Positions 1 through 11,300 of a DNA stretch of 64,000 nt are shown here, one piece after another (within the stretch, counting starts at the first letter, position 1; every line of letters starts with the position of its first letter). A model generated the notes under the pieces. The model worked only from the letters and a program-made list of their open reading frames with translations. It was not told where the DNA came from and ran no database searches. The translations under genes and the position numbers were made by a program. The DNA is taken from NCBI GenBank assembly GCA_037893225.1, contig JAZGUH010000628.1, forward strand, positions 434,001 through 498,000. The letters are read 5' to 3'. The stretch comes from Hippasteria phrygiana. Lineage: Eukaryota > Echinodermata > Asteroidea > Valvatida > Goniasteridae.

Positions 1-1160
1 TTGAAATCGGAGGATTGAGGACTGTTAGGGTTTTAACGTACTTTCTGTCCATGTTACATACGTAGCATTGTGAGCATACATATCTTGTAAAATTTGCCCG
101 GAAAGTCTTAAATTCTTTGTGAGCACAGTCCTCAACGATGGGGTGGGGATGTACAAGTGGAAAAGAGGACAAACAACTTGATATTATTATCCTGCTTCAT
201 TTCCCAATCCCATGTCACACTTTTGTACCCGTTTCCTGTGGAAAGGCCCACATGTACTCGTTTGCACTTTATATGCTACTGTCACAAATACACAAATTTA
301 CATGTACATGTACAATCTTTCTTGCTCTATAACCACCTTCAATTCAAACCCCCCCCCTAACCACACTCCTTTGTCCATTTCCCCAGCTTCAACCTTCATC
401 TTAATCCCTCCCCTCCTCCATCCTTACCCTAATCACACCTCTTTGTTCCTGTCTTCCTGGCTGTCCTTTCCTCTCCCTTTGATGTTTACCCACTGCCTAT
501 CTGCCATGCTCCTTTGCATCCCTCTTTTGTGTTTCTCCACCCACCCCCTCATGCATGTGTGTTCCCTACATGTTTGTTTCTTGTACTCTGTCATTCACCT
601 TTGAGAAAGAACTTACTTAAGTTCGAAACGTCAGGCCAGCTAATTTTGTGATTTACAATCTAGTTTGCTAAATACTGTTCAAATCTCAGCACTTGGCATT
701 ATATGTAGATAATGGTTTGTATCCTTGAACTTTGTCAATAACAAACATGCATTCAGTACGCTACTGTAATTTTTTGTACAGTGTGTACATGTAAGTGTGG
801 ATTTGTACCATGCTGTGTGCTGGTTGGTTTTTCACACGTTACAGAAACCTACCTACACGTGTACATGTACAGTGTGGTAAAAAAAAACTACACTTTTTTA
901 GAGGAAATATTTTTCGGAATTGGGGAAATATGGTTTTAACTGATTTATTAACCACACCATCTTAGTGGTACATGTATATGGTAAAAATGGCGTCGGTTTA
1001 ATTAAAGAAAAATGGACCAAAGACAGATTGTCAACACGAATATCTATAGAAGTCTTGCATGCTACAATGATCGATACTCATCGGTCCACCCAGGATGGAA
1101 GTAATAAGTATTCACTAACCCGGGAAGAAACAAAAGCACAACATTTAGTAACAAACACTT

Positions 1161-1514
1161 CAATTCGGTCGATTCACAACAAGGGCGCCGCCAGTGGGAA
1201 GCCGGGAAAAGACCAAATTACGCAGTGCATCATGGGAAAAAGTCGACAAAACTTCTTACAAAACCGGAACTTCTTGCACCCCTTCTCTGCTAAATCTATC
1301 AACTCCTCTCTCTTCTTTCCCGCACAATGTATTCCCCGATTAGTCAAAAATAAATGTCTTTAACTCATCCACTCGCATTCGCGCGAAATCCATACTGCTG
1401 TACTGTCCACCATCTAATACAACGCGATAGACGCGATGTCGACCCCGAAAGTGGGAAATTGGCCTATCCTGGCTTGCCGCTGGCGGCGCACTGAGTTGTG
1501 AATCGACCGAATTG
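1161..1514. mobile_element. MITE-like element with perfect 20-bp terminal inverted repeats
   Basis: The left end CAATTCGGTCGATTCACAAC (1161-1180) is matched exactly by its reverse complement at 1495-1514. Inside the ends, GCGCCGCCAG...GGAAGCC continues to pair with GGCTTGCCG...GGCGGCGC near 1470-1490 with gaps. There is no coding content. A non-autonomous DNA transposon is the simplest reading; I see no convincing target duplication. Confidence 0.65.
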
Positions 1515-1606
1515 TTCAATTGTGTCAAATGCTATTCACTGTAAACACTTCATTGACAGAGGGGGATGACTGTGATCAATGTAGGCCTAACTACATTTAT
1601 TGGACA

Positions 1607-1732
1607 AGGAAAACTGACTAGGTAAATTTGAATACATTTTCAAAGTGAACAAAGAAACTGGCAGGAGCGGGATTCGAACCTGCGACCTCCGGGTTACCGT
1701 ACCGGCGCTCGACCAACTGAGCTATCTTGCCC
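1607..1732 (-). repeat. tRNA-derived SINE-like sequence, copy A
   Basis: Read on the minus strand from 1732: GGGCAAGATAGCTCAGTTGG, a D stem, an anticodon-like stem, and the B box GGTTCGAATCC before CTCCTGCCA. Acceptor (6 of 7 pairs), D and T arms can still be drawn. The loop ACGGTAA lacks U33, so it is not a functional tRNA. The downstream tail of about 50 bases (1607-1658) is almost identical to copy B (16660-16784). Beyond the 5' side (1733-1840), a block TCGTAAAAT...GACAATT lies in opposite relative orientation to copy B. Confidence 0.7.
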
Positions 1733-2159
1733 TATGTTGGCGGTCTGCCAACATCGTAAAATGGGGTGTGATCCCTGGCTATTGCATTCTGGGTTGGTGA
1801 CTTCTGACTAGCGTCCACCCGAACAAAGATGCTGACAATTACGAATGATTTATAAAGTACATGTAACTGTGAGAAGATGGAAATTGTGTCGGGGATGTAA
1901 TTACAAGAGATTTTTAGCCGCGTCGCATCGCAGACGGGGCTCTATAAGCGCTTTAGCGTTGTTCTTCTTCTTGTGCCAAATTTGTTTTCTCGACACGGCT
2001 CAACAGAAGAGGGCGCTACAACATTTACTATGCTTTACTGATTCATACATGTAGGTGGAAGACGCGGCTCGTGCACGAATTCGTGCTTGTCCTTTCAACT
2101 TCTCACTGATTACGTGGTACCCGCGGATACAGTGGCCAGCCATTGTCTAAAGTATGTGT

Positions 2160-2334
2160 AGGGTCAGGGAACCAGACTACAAGAACAGCATTTTTATCTT
2201 TCTGTTTTCCCAGAATCTGTGCATACAAAACTGTAACCAGGTCAGTGTTACAGCATTTACTATAAAATACTAACCCTCAAATCCATTCATTTCTGAAAAT
2301 TACAGCAAAAGCAAATGTTGCATACTACCTTTAA
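2160..2334 (-). repeat. Fragment of the TTAAAGG(T/C)AGTGTA inverted-repeat family
   Basis: Read from 2334 on the minus strand it matches the terminal part of the elements at 12676-13153 and 18868-19315. Shared strings are the TTAAAGG end, CTGAAAATTACAGC, CAAATCC, AAAATACTAACC and AGGTCAGTG. The other end instead carries GTAGGGTCAGGGAACCAGAC, shared with 17205-17235 and with 42014-42040 in reverse, so this is a variant or chimeric subtype. Confidence 0.6.
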
Positions 2335-2905
2335 GAAAACAAAATCCAGCCATGATTTAATTAACTTGATCCATTATACGTGTACATGTACACGTATAAT
2401 GTGGACAAATATTTACATGTAATATCAAATTTAATCCAAAATGTACATAATGTGTACGTGGACATGTACAATGTACGTTCTGGATTGATACATTTGCTGG
2501 TACATCGTCAAATGCACATTTTCCTAGTAAAGATAATTTCTTTCAGATCCCAGATTTTTCCTGTGAAACATTGTTTTCATATTTCAGCTGATTAATTGTA
2601 TTGATCCGGTCCTTGGGAATCTTTGATCCTAGAAAATTCTCGTTTAATTGAATTTTAAACCCCCCCGGACTGTAGCCGGGGCTCTTCTGCTTAGTCGTGC
2701 AGACGCATTCTGCTTCACGATTGGTCGTTAATGAATGTCTGCCGTCTCTGACCTCGTAGTTGATGTCAAAAGAAAATGTGTTTATAAATCTGGTCTAGTA
2801 AAATATAATCTGACTGTTTGTAAAGATTTTATGCAGACTCAATTTGCAAATGGGTCATTCCAGCAAGTTGGAACACATTGTCCCCATAACATACAGAACC
2901 GGTTG

Positions 2906-3500
2906 TAGGGGTGTGCATCGGAACCGGGTACCCGAATGCCCGACCGTTCATGTCAGGAACCGGTTCCAGATTATGGAATCGAGTACCCGTACAACTTTAC
3001 ATTTTCGCATAGTAACTTCCCAGAAAATGAAAAAGGAAAGGTTTCGAATGTTATTTGTCAGGAATTTTCAAAATTGAAACCCGACTACATGGGTAACCAG
3101 CACATATTTCATGTTTATGACCGTGACGCTCACGAAAATTGACAATAAAGGGAATTGACCGGTTGTGGTTTTTGTAGTCTTGGGTATGGATAAAGAGCCT
3201 CGACCAGACATAATAGCATGCCTCATTCCACAATAAATACAACTGTATAAAGCTTCTGTCTTTTGTGATATGCTGGCGCATGCACATGCCGGAACATGTA
3301 ATGGCGGAGAAGTGATCATGTTTACTGGACAGACATGAGATTTTTCAGACTTTTGTCTGAAATAAGACTTTTGAATCTCAGAGAAAGACATTATTGCAAC
3401 TTCCGGGATTGGAAGTTTTGGGTTGGGTTTCTTTAACGGGTACCCGTAGTTTTTCAATCAGGTACCTGGTTCTTTTACCACCCTTAAATGCACACCCCTA
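2906..3500. mobile_element. Element with TAGGGGTGTGCAT ends, copy 1
   Basis: It starts TAGGGGTGTGCAT and ends ATGCACACCCCTA, with subterminal CCGGGTACCCG, GGAACCGGTTCC and GGTACCTGG palindromes. Related copies lie at 14989-15440 and 44360-45026 in the opposite orientation. TTAA at 3433-3436 is the undisturbed counterpart of the site that received a TTAA element in the third copy. The short TIR beginning TAGGG suggests a non-autonomous hAT-type element; that class is inference. Confidence 0.7.
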
Positions 3501-3959
3501 AACTGTTGAGGCAATTTCAGTACTTCTACCTATCACTACACATATTTGCTATGCATGTTTTAAGTACAACACACAGAATGGACCCCATACAAGCTTATAT
3601 CTGAAATATAAGTGAATCAGTAGCTATAAACGATATAACATTGTGTACCCTAGTGTGACATTTGCTAAGTTGATACGTTGTACATATTTTTCAACAAATC
3701 CCTTGGAATTGATCTACATGTACAATAACCTTACAAAATATGTATGGTTCCATTTGTAGTCAGTTATTAGTATGCAGAGATTGTAATAAATCTTGCAACC
3801 CGACAAAAAGATGTAAAAGAGACACAGTGTCTCTGACACATCTGGGTCCTAAATGTCCAAATGTCAAATTTCTCAGGAAACTGGTGTTCGAATGGCACAA
3901 AACGTGTTCAAATTTGTCCAACATTTCAAGACAAATATCAGGAATGAATATTCAAAACT

Positions 3960-5015
3960 AGAGCAGGATGTCTGTGCTTCACGAAGCACAAATATCAGCC
4001 GGTTGTCCGTAGGTCACCAGACCATAACTATTGCTGACCACTAGGTGAACTTTGCCCTCAATCTTCAAACCCCTACATATTCGGCACTCGACACGGGTTT
4101 AGCTGACCAAATGTTGCCAAAATCGATTCAAAAGATGTGGGAAAAGAACCATGTTGCATGTTTGTCAGATAATGACCCCTGCTGACCAGCAGGTGACCTT
4201 TGACATAAATCTGCAATGACCCGATCAGAAGCTTTCGACATCGGTGTAACGGCTCAACTGTGGCTGAAATCAAATGAAAATAGTGACAACAGTGCAATTT
4301 AGCATGTATTCCAGAGAATGACACCTACTGACCACTGGCTGACCTTTGACCTTAATCTGCAAAGACACCATATCTGGTGCTCTCAACAGAGGTGTAACTG
4401 AGCATGTGTGGATTAAATCAATTGAAAATGTGGGAAAAGAAGCATTTTCCATGTTTTTCATAAAAATTACCGCTGCTGACCACTAGGTGACCTTTTCCCC
4501 CAATCTGCAAAGAGTTCACACGAAACCTGCAAGAGGCCATAACTGACCGAAAGTGGCTGAAATCGATGAAAAAAGTGAGGACACAAAGCTATTTTGTCCA
4601 TTTTCCAGGGAATGACCACAACTGACCACTGAGTGACCTTTAACCCAAATCTGCTATGACCCTATATAGGGCTTCAGACGAGGAAGCATTCGACCAGATA
4701 CAGCTAAAATCGGCTGAAGAATGCGGCAAAAGAAGCCGCTTTTTTATTTTCATGGAGTGACCGGTAGTGACCACTAGGTGACCTTGAGCCAAATTCTGTG
4801 TACAACTTTTATGAGGCTTGGTGTAGGGATGCGACTGACCAAGTTTGGCCTTCATCGGATGAAGACACTGGGAGAAGAAGCATTTTGTAAATTTCAATAA
4901 AATGACCGCTAGGTGACCTTTGACCCCTGTCAGAGTGCACCACAAGCTTGGGTCAGCTGTCCATAGGGCCAAGTTTCGTTGAAATTGGCCAAAGGGTTTG
5001 GCAGTTATAGCAATT
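3960..5015. repeat. Decayed tandem array, about 146-bp unit, seven copies
   Basis: The core GACCACTAGGTGACCTTTGACC recurs, with changes, at about 4035, 4181, 4327, 4475, 4620, 4768 and 4902, a spacing of 134-148 bases. Between cores each unit repeats the themes AATCTGCAAAGACC, GGTGTAACTGACC, GTGGCTGAAATCGATGAAAA and GGGAAAAGAAGCATTTT. The array ends about 195 bases before the first visible kinase exon. Units carry TGACCTTTGACC-like strings, see findings. Confidence 0.8.
4340..4352 (-). promoter_or_regulatory. DR1-type nuclear receptor half-site pair in the 146-bp array
   Basis: TGACCTTTGACCT is the exact reverse complement of AGGTCAAAGGTCA, the consensus DR1 element bound by RXR heterodimers, HNF4 and COUP-TF type receptors. 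A one-mismatch version (TGACCTTTGACCC) lies at 4914-4926, and weaker ones near 4194, 4488 and 4632. Binding is not shown by the sequence; a chance match in a repeat is possible. Confidence 0.3.
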
Positions 5016-5209
5016 TATAGCTCATGGTGAGAAAGAAGAAGACGAAGATACAGAAGGACTACAATATACCAGCTGATATAATATTTGAGTCAATATATGG
5101 CATGTATCTAGACATGCAGCAAAATGTCACACTTTGTGTCCAAAACTTCATGGAACGACCCAAACCTGATCCCATTGAAGTACATGTTTGTTTGTTTGGT
5201 TTCTTACAG

Positions 5210-5340
5210 ACGAGCTCCTCGGCTCTGATGGCAGCCATTCAGCTTGGCATTGGTCATTCCGTCGGTAGCCTGTCAGCCAAGCCCGAGAGAGACGTACTCT
5301 TGCAAGACTTTGCCGTGGTGGAGAGTGTATTTTTCCCCAG
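5210..5340 (+). CDS. PIP5K1: PIP5K1 exon a (start of the conserved lipid kinase core)
   Basis: Acceptor TTCTTACAG precedes 5210 and donor GTGAAT follows 5340. The exon encodes 43 residues plus two bases of a Ser codon. It reads [20 protein letters not shown] followed by [14 protein letters not shown] and VVESVFFP, which is the opening of the type I PIPK domain and nearly the same as in vertebrates. It begins on a codon boundary, so the preceding exon (expected to end in a YKK-like sequence) must end in phase 0. I did not find that exon in 1-5209. A hAT-like element begins about 25 bp beyond the donor. Confidence 0.93.
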
Positions 5341-8300
5341 GTGAATATTACAAAAAAACTCGGTGGTGAGATTTGTCGGGATTTTTCCTGATTTTAGGGA
5401 TTTTTGCCGGGTTTCCGAATTTTTTAAGAATCTCTTTTTGCAATCTGGAATTCCTGAGATGTTGTCCTAAAGGTGTTTTTACCTGTAAAAGTGGATATAG
5501 ACCAATAAAAACGGATTTTTAAGGGGGGTGCCTTTAGGCAATTGATTTGGAAAAAAAGAAGTGAAAACCATTTAGGTTTAATGGTGATTCTGTGCACATT
5601 CATAATATGTTTTACGACTGTTGAAATCAAAATCAGACAGCGTCTGTGAAGGTCTTCAGATGCCATTTCTTAAAGATGACAGCATTTTAGGTGGAAATAT
5701 TTTGCCATCTTTATAAGCGTTAAGCTTTCAGTTTGAAACAAATCTATTGTTTTTTATTACGAAAGCTGTATCATACATACATGAACAATTCCACCATCAT
5801 GGACCTTACATTTGTACCGATCTGTGTGTTTAAAAAGTATTCTAACATACATGTACCATTAACCTAGGAAGTTAATTTTATTTACTGTACTGGTAGATAA
5901 CATTCAAGTGTTTAACATGACACTAAATCTCTAGAAAAGCTCCAGTTAATTAAAAACAAGAAATGAGCTTTAGAAGTGAACGTCATGGACGTTAAACAAA
6001 TGGACACACACTGTTTTTTTTACAACAGTCATCATAAAAACTCTCTGAAGTTGCAACCTCAAGTTTTGCAGAATCTAACAAAATTTGCAGTATTTGCTGT
6101 TGGATTTGTTGTATTGAACAGGCTTCTCATTTCAGTTTTGTTGGAAATTGTTGGATTTAGCAGGGCCATTATGAAAAACATTGAATGGGGGTTAGGGTTA
6201 AGTACATTATGTACGTAATGTACATTTGTCCGTTCTCTCTAGAAATATTTTCCGGCTGAAATCATTTTGACAGTTTGCTTACTTGTATGCATCTGGTGTA
6301 GCATATCTTGTTTCTCTATTATGGTGTTCCTTGAAATGCAGGCAAGCATACACAAACTCAGAAAGAAACGTGTATCGACCTCCAAACGTGGACGTCCTAT
6401 TGCCCTTTTGCTTGTACGTTAACTTTTTCGGAAGACCTCCATATGTTTTGTACACAATCCCAATCGCGGATGTATGCTGGGAATCGCAGACGATATTGTT
6501 CTCTTTTGTTCTCCAACATTTTTCGTCCAGGGTTTGAATACCCCAACGCCCCCACACAAGTGTGTAAACGCCTGCAATCGGGGACTTCCTATTGTTCATA
6601 CTTAAATTTGTTGGCAAGGGCCCTCATTGGTTTTGTACACGATTTTCAAACGGGGACCTTTCTCAATGGGGGACCCTATTGTCCTCCATTGTTAAAGGTC
6701 CCCTATTGTCCTCTATTGTTAAAGGTCCCCTACTCACAAACCCAATCCTGATGCTTTTGACACCTCTAAGGAAACTCAAAATGCTGTTTGCCTTGACAAA
6801 GCCCCTTTGTACTTTTGTTTTTGTTTACCCTTCCTCGCGCTACCCCTTTGCAGTGAAGGGAGCAACATAACGCCAGCACACAGCTACCCGGACTTCAGGT
6901 TCAAGACCTACGCCCCGATCGCCTTCCGTTACTTCCGAGAATTATTTGGAATCCAGCCAGACGACTTCTTGGTGAGTCAGGGATCTGTTGGCCCCGGTCT
7001 TGTCACCCCTGGTTAGTGTTTGGGGTGCCTCCTAAGAATTGTGTGCATGGACTAGTTTGGTTCAGCACGTTAAGTGAACTGGAGTAGATTAAATCTGATA
7101 TGCCCGGACTACCTGGATTGTATAAAATAGGGGCGTCACAACAGTAATAATCAATAGTATCACAACAAGACTTGTCTGAGGCCCATCACAATAGGACTTG
7201 TCTGCACTTGTTTCATCCCACACAGGCCATTGTACTATTAACAACAGCTTTGTCCAGCAATTTGATTTCCCACTTGATTTGTTGAGACTTTTTTGCCCCT
7301 CGTACATTGGGGCTCCTACCTCCACGGAAATGGTACATGGGGCACACACCTGTGTACGACCTACAGTACATGTACATGTGCTGAGTGCTATGGTCTGGTG
7401 CAATGAACTCGAATGCAATGATCTGGGTGATGCTATACACGTATGTAGATTGTGGTGCTTGTGCCCTTAAGCAAGGCACTTTACTTCCCCCATTTGTGCC
7501 ATTCTTACAAGGGACCAGTCGGAAGTCGCATTCCTTCGTTTTGAGCTGCAGGCAAAAATGCATTGAGGGTAGAGATTTTCCATTTTCGTTTTATTGCTAA
7601 AAATGCTATGTGAAATAAGAATCGTACCGTTTATTTCATTTTTTTTATTTTAGTACAATAACATGTTTAAAAAATAGATTTTAGTAAGGTAACTCACTGA
7701 TAATCAAAGGAATTTGTGTTATTTTTTGATTTGTGTACATCGCCATTTTGAATGCAATCATAACAAACTTGGTATTAATTTAAAGCTTGTGATCTAAATT
7801 CTTCATTGATTGGCCGATCTGACCGATATTTCCACAAATATACCAATGAGAGACACTTTTAGGAGATACCAAGGCTACCCCCTAATCGTGAGCCGTTCAG
7901 CGGTGCGGAAATGAAGGACAAACTTTATCGCTTGATTTCTACAATAGTGCTGGATCATCGAATAGAACTAAAATTATCTTAACTTTTTTTAATACTGCTC
8001 CGATTTTAATAATTCTTTCATCATGTTAAAGCTCATGATGTGTTCTTTCCAATGGTATATAAGTCTACAAATTAATTTGTGTGATTAAGAGACTGTTCCA
8101 TGGTATCTTCAGGTCTTTAAAAAGTCTTAAAAAGTCTGAAATTGACTTTTCTCAATTTAAGGCCTTAAAAAGCATTAAAAAGTATTAAATTGAGTTCTCC
8201 AAGGTCTTGAAAAGAATGGCCAAAGCGAGTAATGATTTTTTTATCAGCTCGTAAATAACGATCACAGAGCCTGTATAAAAAAATCAGCTATTGGAACCCA

Positions 8301-11300
8301 TAGCAATTTTTTCGGAAAGCTGATCGCATGTGGTAGACACATTGTATTTACCGAGCGTTCCAATCCCGAGATTCAAAGTCCACCCATACACCTAGTGTCG
8401 CTCCGCGTATTTTTTGGTCTTAAATTTGGGTTAGGGCAGCATCTAAAGGGTCTTAAAAAGTCTTAAATTCAACGCTCCGAAACATGCAGATACCGTGTGG
8501 TCTCTATTGAGAGTGCCACATATTGTAAATGGGTACCTGTGATGGCTGTGGTGGATTGGATCCCATCGCGGAGAATTCTTTGTTGAAGGGGGACTACAGG
8601 CCTTGCACTATTATTTTCCCGACTAGCCTCCTGGGCTAGTCAACTGTACGTTTCACTAGCCCTTACAAAGTTTCACTAGCCTGTTGCACCATTTGACAAT
8701 TTAAAAAAGAGAAGTTTCTTGAGGAATGGTCAAATTATGGGCCGCCACTAGGTTTCATGGTAAAACAGGAACAAAATGATCATTATTTTTGCTATGTTCA
8801 CTTCATACATGTATCATACATGTAGTTCCATTATAGGTACTGGGGCTGTTCATTTTCAAATAATTCAGTATTCGATTACTCGAAACTGGATTTGACCGAA
8901 TATTCGAATATTTGAATATTCGATACTCGCCGATCAAGTTTTTCACGTGTCGGCTGCAACTGCATGCCGCTGGTGTTTTACGTGCGGCGATCGATATTAT
9001 GGACTGCTCGATCAACATTGTATCAAGATCATTACGGGTACGGAACGTTCCGATAAGAAACCAAACTTCAGCTTGCGTTTTTGCAGGAATATGTTTTTTT
9101 TTTACAAGTGTAAAAACAAGGGTTTTACAGATGGGAACAAAAACCTCTGGCCACAAAGTTATCTTTGACAAAAATGCGGCATTTCACACTGCTAAGCTCC
9201 GTTACTTTTCTACTAAAAATAGCATCAGAGTCGTATCTGTCCGTGCTTATACATGTATATTTTTTCGAATATTCGAACCGGCAAAAAGGTATTTTGAATA
9301 TTCGGTTGACGATCAAATATTTGAATATTCGGGACAGCGCCCCAGTAGGTACATGTATTAGTTGGAGATTTTATGCTAACCCGCCGGGCAACCTAAGAAG
9401 CAAGTTTGACTAGCCCGGAGCAGTCCTAACTAGTGTTTGTACACCGGGCTTGTAACTAAATCGAGCCCTGGATTGGTGCAGAGTTTCTCTGCTCGCTCAG
9501 TCAGCACAGAATTTTAAGGTCATCTGCAGAATCCAGCACTGCGGAATTCATAAAAAGGAGGGCCCAACTTCAACCCCTTTTATTTTGTGGTGATGATTCA
9601 TGTGACTTTGGGATTTACAAACAACCTGCCAGCTTCAATATTTCTAGACCCCCATCTCCCACCTCCACACCCTCCCCCCCAGTTGGAGAGAAAGTCAAGT
9701 GAATCACTTCAATAGTTCCGAAACCGACTCTCTCGAGAGCATGGCTCACCCGGTGTTGTTTTACAAGGCAAACACGGCCAAAGGCAACCAGCGAGTCCAT
9801 GCGCTGTTTGATCTGGCTTCTGGAGTGTCGGGCCGATTTGACGGGCTTGGAGACCCGATAAGAAAATCTTAATCCGAGATTTTCCCCACAGCTACATGTA
9901 CATGTAGTCGCTCTGTGTAACTTGAGTATAAGGGGGAAAACCGAATTGTTTTTCCCATGCTGTACATTTCGCTCCATATGCTTTTCACCTTTTTCGAACG
10001 TAGGATTCCTATTGAGGTCTCTGGCTAATCCATCTCCGCGGAGAATGGGGAATTAGTGTTCCAAGCCAGAGCTCTTAGACATTCATTGCAGCAAGACCTC
10101 CACTTAATAGGGTTCTTTGTCCGCGGTCTGACCGCTGCAAACTGGAAATCTTTGACAAGCCGACTGGGCTTTAATGAGCTCCAAGCTCCAGTTTTGACCT
10201 TATGATTATTCAGTTATTTAAGCGCATGACTTCCCCATTCATCAGCTAGGTTTGAGGTGCAGAATGCTACGCTGTAAAGAAAAACAGCCAGGGCTCGAAA
10301 TTCCCCCCCAAAAACGTACTTGCGCTTTGCGCAAGTTGGCATTTGAAACAACTTGCGCTAACAGAATTTAACTTGCACTAATTTTTGTAATTCAGTGTAT
10401 GTATGAAATATGAAATAAATACCCTTTGCCATGCTTGTAGTGTGTGTTTGTACTGGGTCTAATCAAAGCGGCTGCGGATTGAGTTTCGGATGCCGGCCGC
10501 TTACTTCTGAAGAAAAAGAGCAGACTTTTCTGCTTCGGTGGTGAACGTTTCATGATAATCGAAAACCCCAAAATGCAAGGGGAAAAAAAGTCACAAAATA
10601 TCTCACTTCTCCGTCATTAAAAAGCCGATCAGTGCGCGAAACGATGTCAACGACGTTTACGTGTAAAATCCCCGCTCCACGCAACGCACGCTCGCACCTG
10701 GCCGGCGGTTTCGGTTACATTCAACGACTGACTTGTATGAATGGGAGCGAGGTTACACATCGCCCAGCAGCATGTCTGGTCCCCAACGCAAGACATGCAT
10801 AAAAAGGCAACGATGTACATGTGCTATACATGTACATTAACATTGCACGGATTTCGTTCCGATCTGCATGCAGGGATTGTGCGAGCGCTTGAGTACATGT
10901 AGCTGCTGGGCCGGGACACCGAGGACAGACAGACAGAAAAGCTACAGTAAAACACGTTTGTTAAACTTATTGTTTTAATCAAATCATACAGGTTATCCTT
11001 GTGAAATATCAGTAGACAAAAACCGGTACTTTTCCAACTTGCGCAAAACGCCAGCTTGAGTCGAGGATAACTTGCGTTCGGTTATTTTTCACTTGCGTTG
11101 CGCAAGCACTACAATGGTAATTTCGAGCCCTGACGGCGGTACCACAATCGAAGCCACGAAATGCTCCCTTGTCAACACATTTACACCTCCTCGCGAGGAG
11201 AGAAAGAGGTGTTACTCTGAGGTGATAAAACAACTACTTGTGTACCTTTACGTGAATGTTTCAGCCTTCCTCCGTGAGCCAAAGCTTTTTGCACGGCCAC

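Larger units (their letters stand above)
1..5209. other. Upstream intron of PIP5K1, repeat-rich
   Basis: No exon is recognisable here. The expected upstream coding sequence ending in a YKK-like stretch was not found. The stretch holds an inverted-repeat element (1161-1514), a tRNA-derived SINE (1607-1732), a fragment of the TTAAAGG family (2160-2334), an element with TAGGGGTGTGCAT ends (2906-3500) and a 146-bp tandem array (3960-5015). At 540-660 lies a copy of a repeat with the string GAAACGTCAGGCCAGC that recurs, interrupted, at 27850-29110. A perfect palindrome around ACGTGTACATGTACACGT sits near 2380-2396. The extreme left end (1-36) resembles the GGAGGATTGAGG repeats of 31734-32364. Confidence 0.6.

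Noticed and set aside
1607..1732. Functional tRNA gene (anticodon-like GGU, Thr)
   Set aside because: The loop lacks U33, the anticodon stem and T stem have mismatches, and the same tail occurs in a second dispersed copy, so it is a SINE.
6188..6196. Interstitial telomere repeat (GGGTTAGGGTTAA)
   Set aside because: Only one and a half units, and the same string is the tip of TTAA-bounded elements elsewhere in the window.
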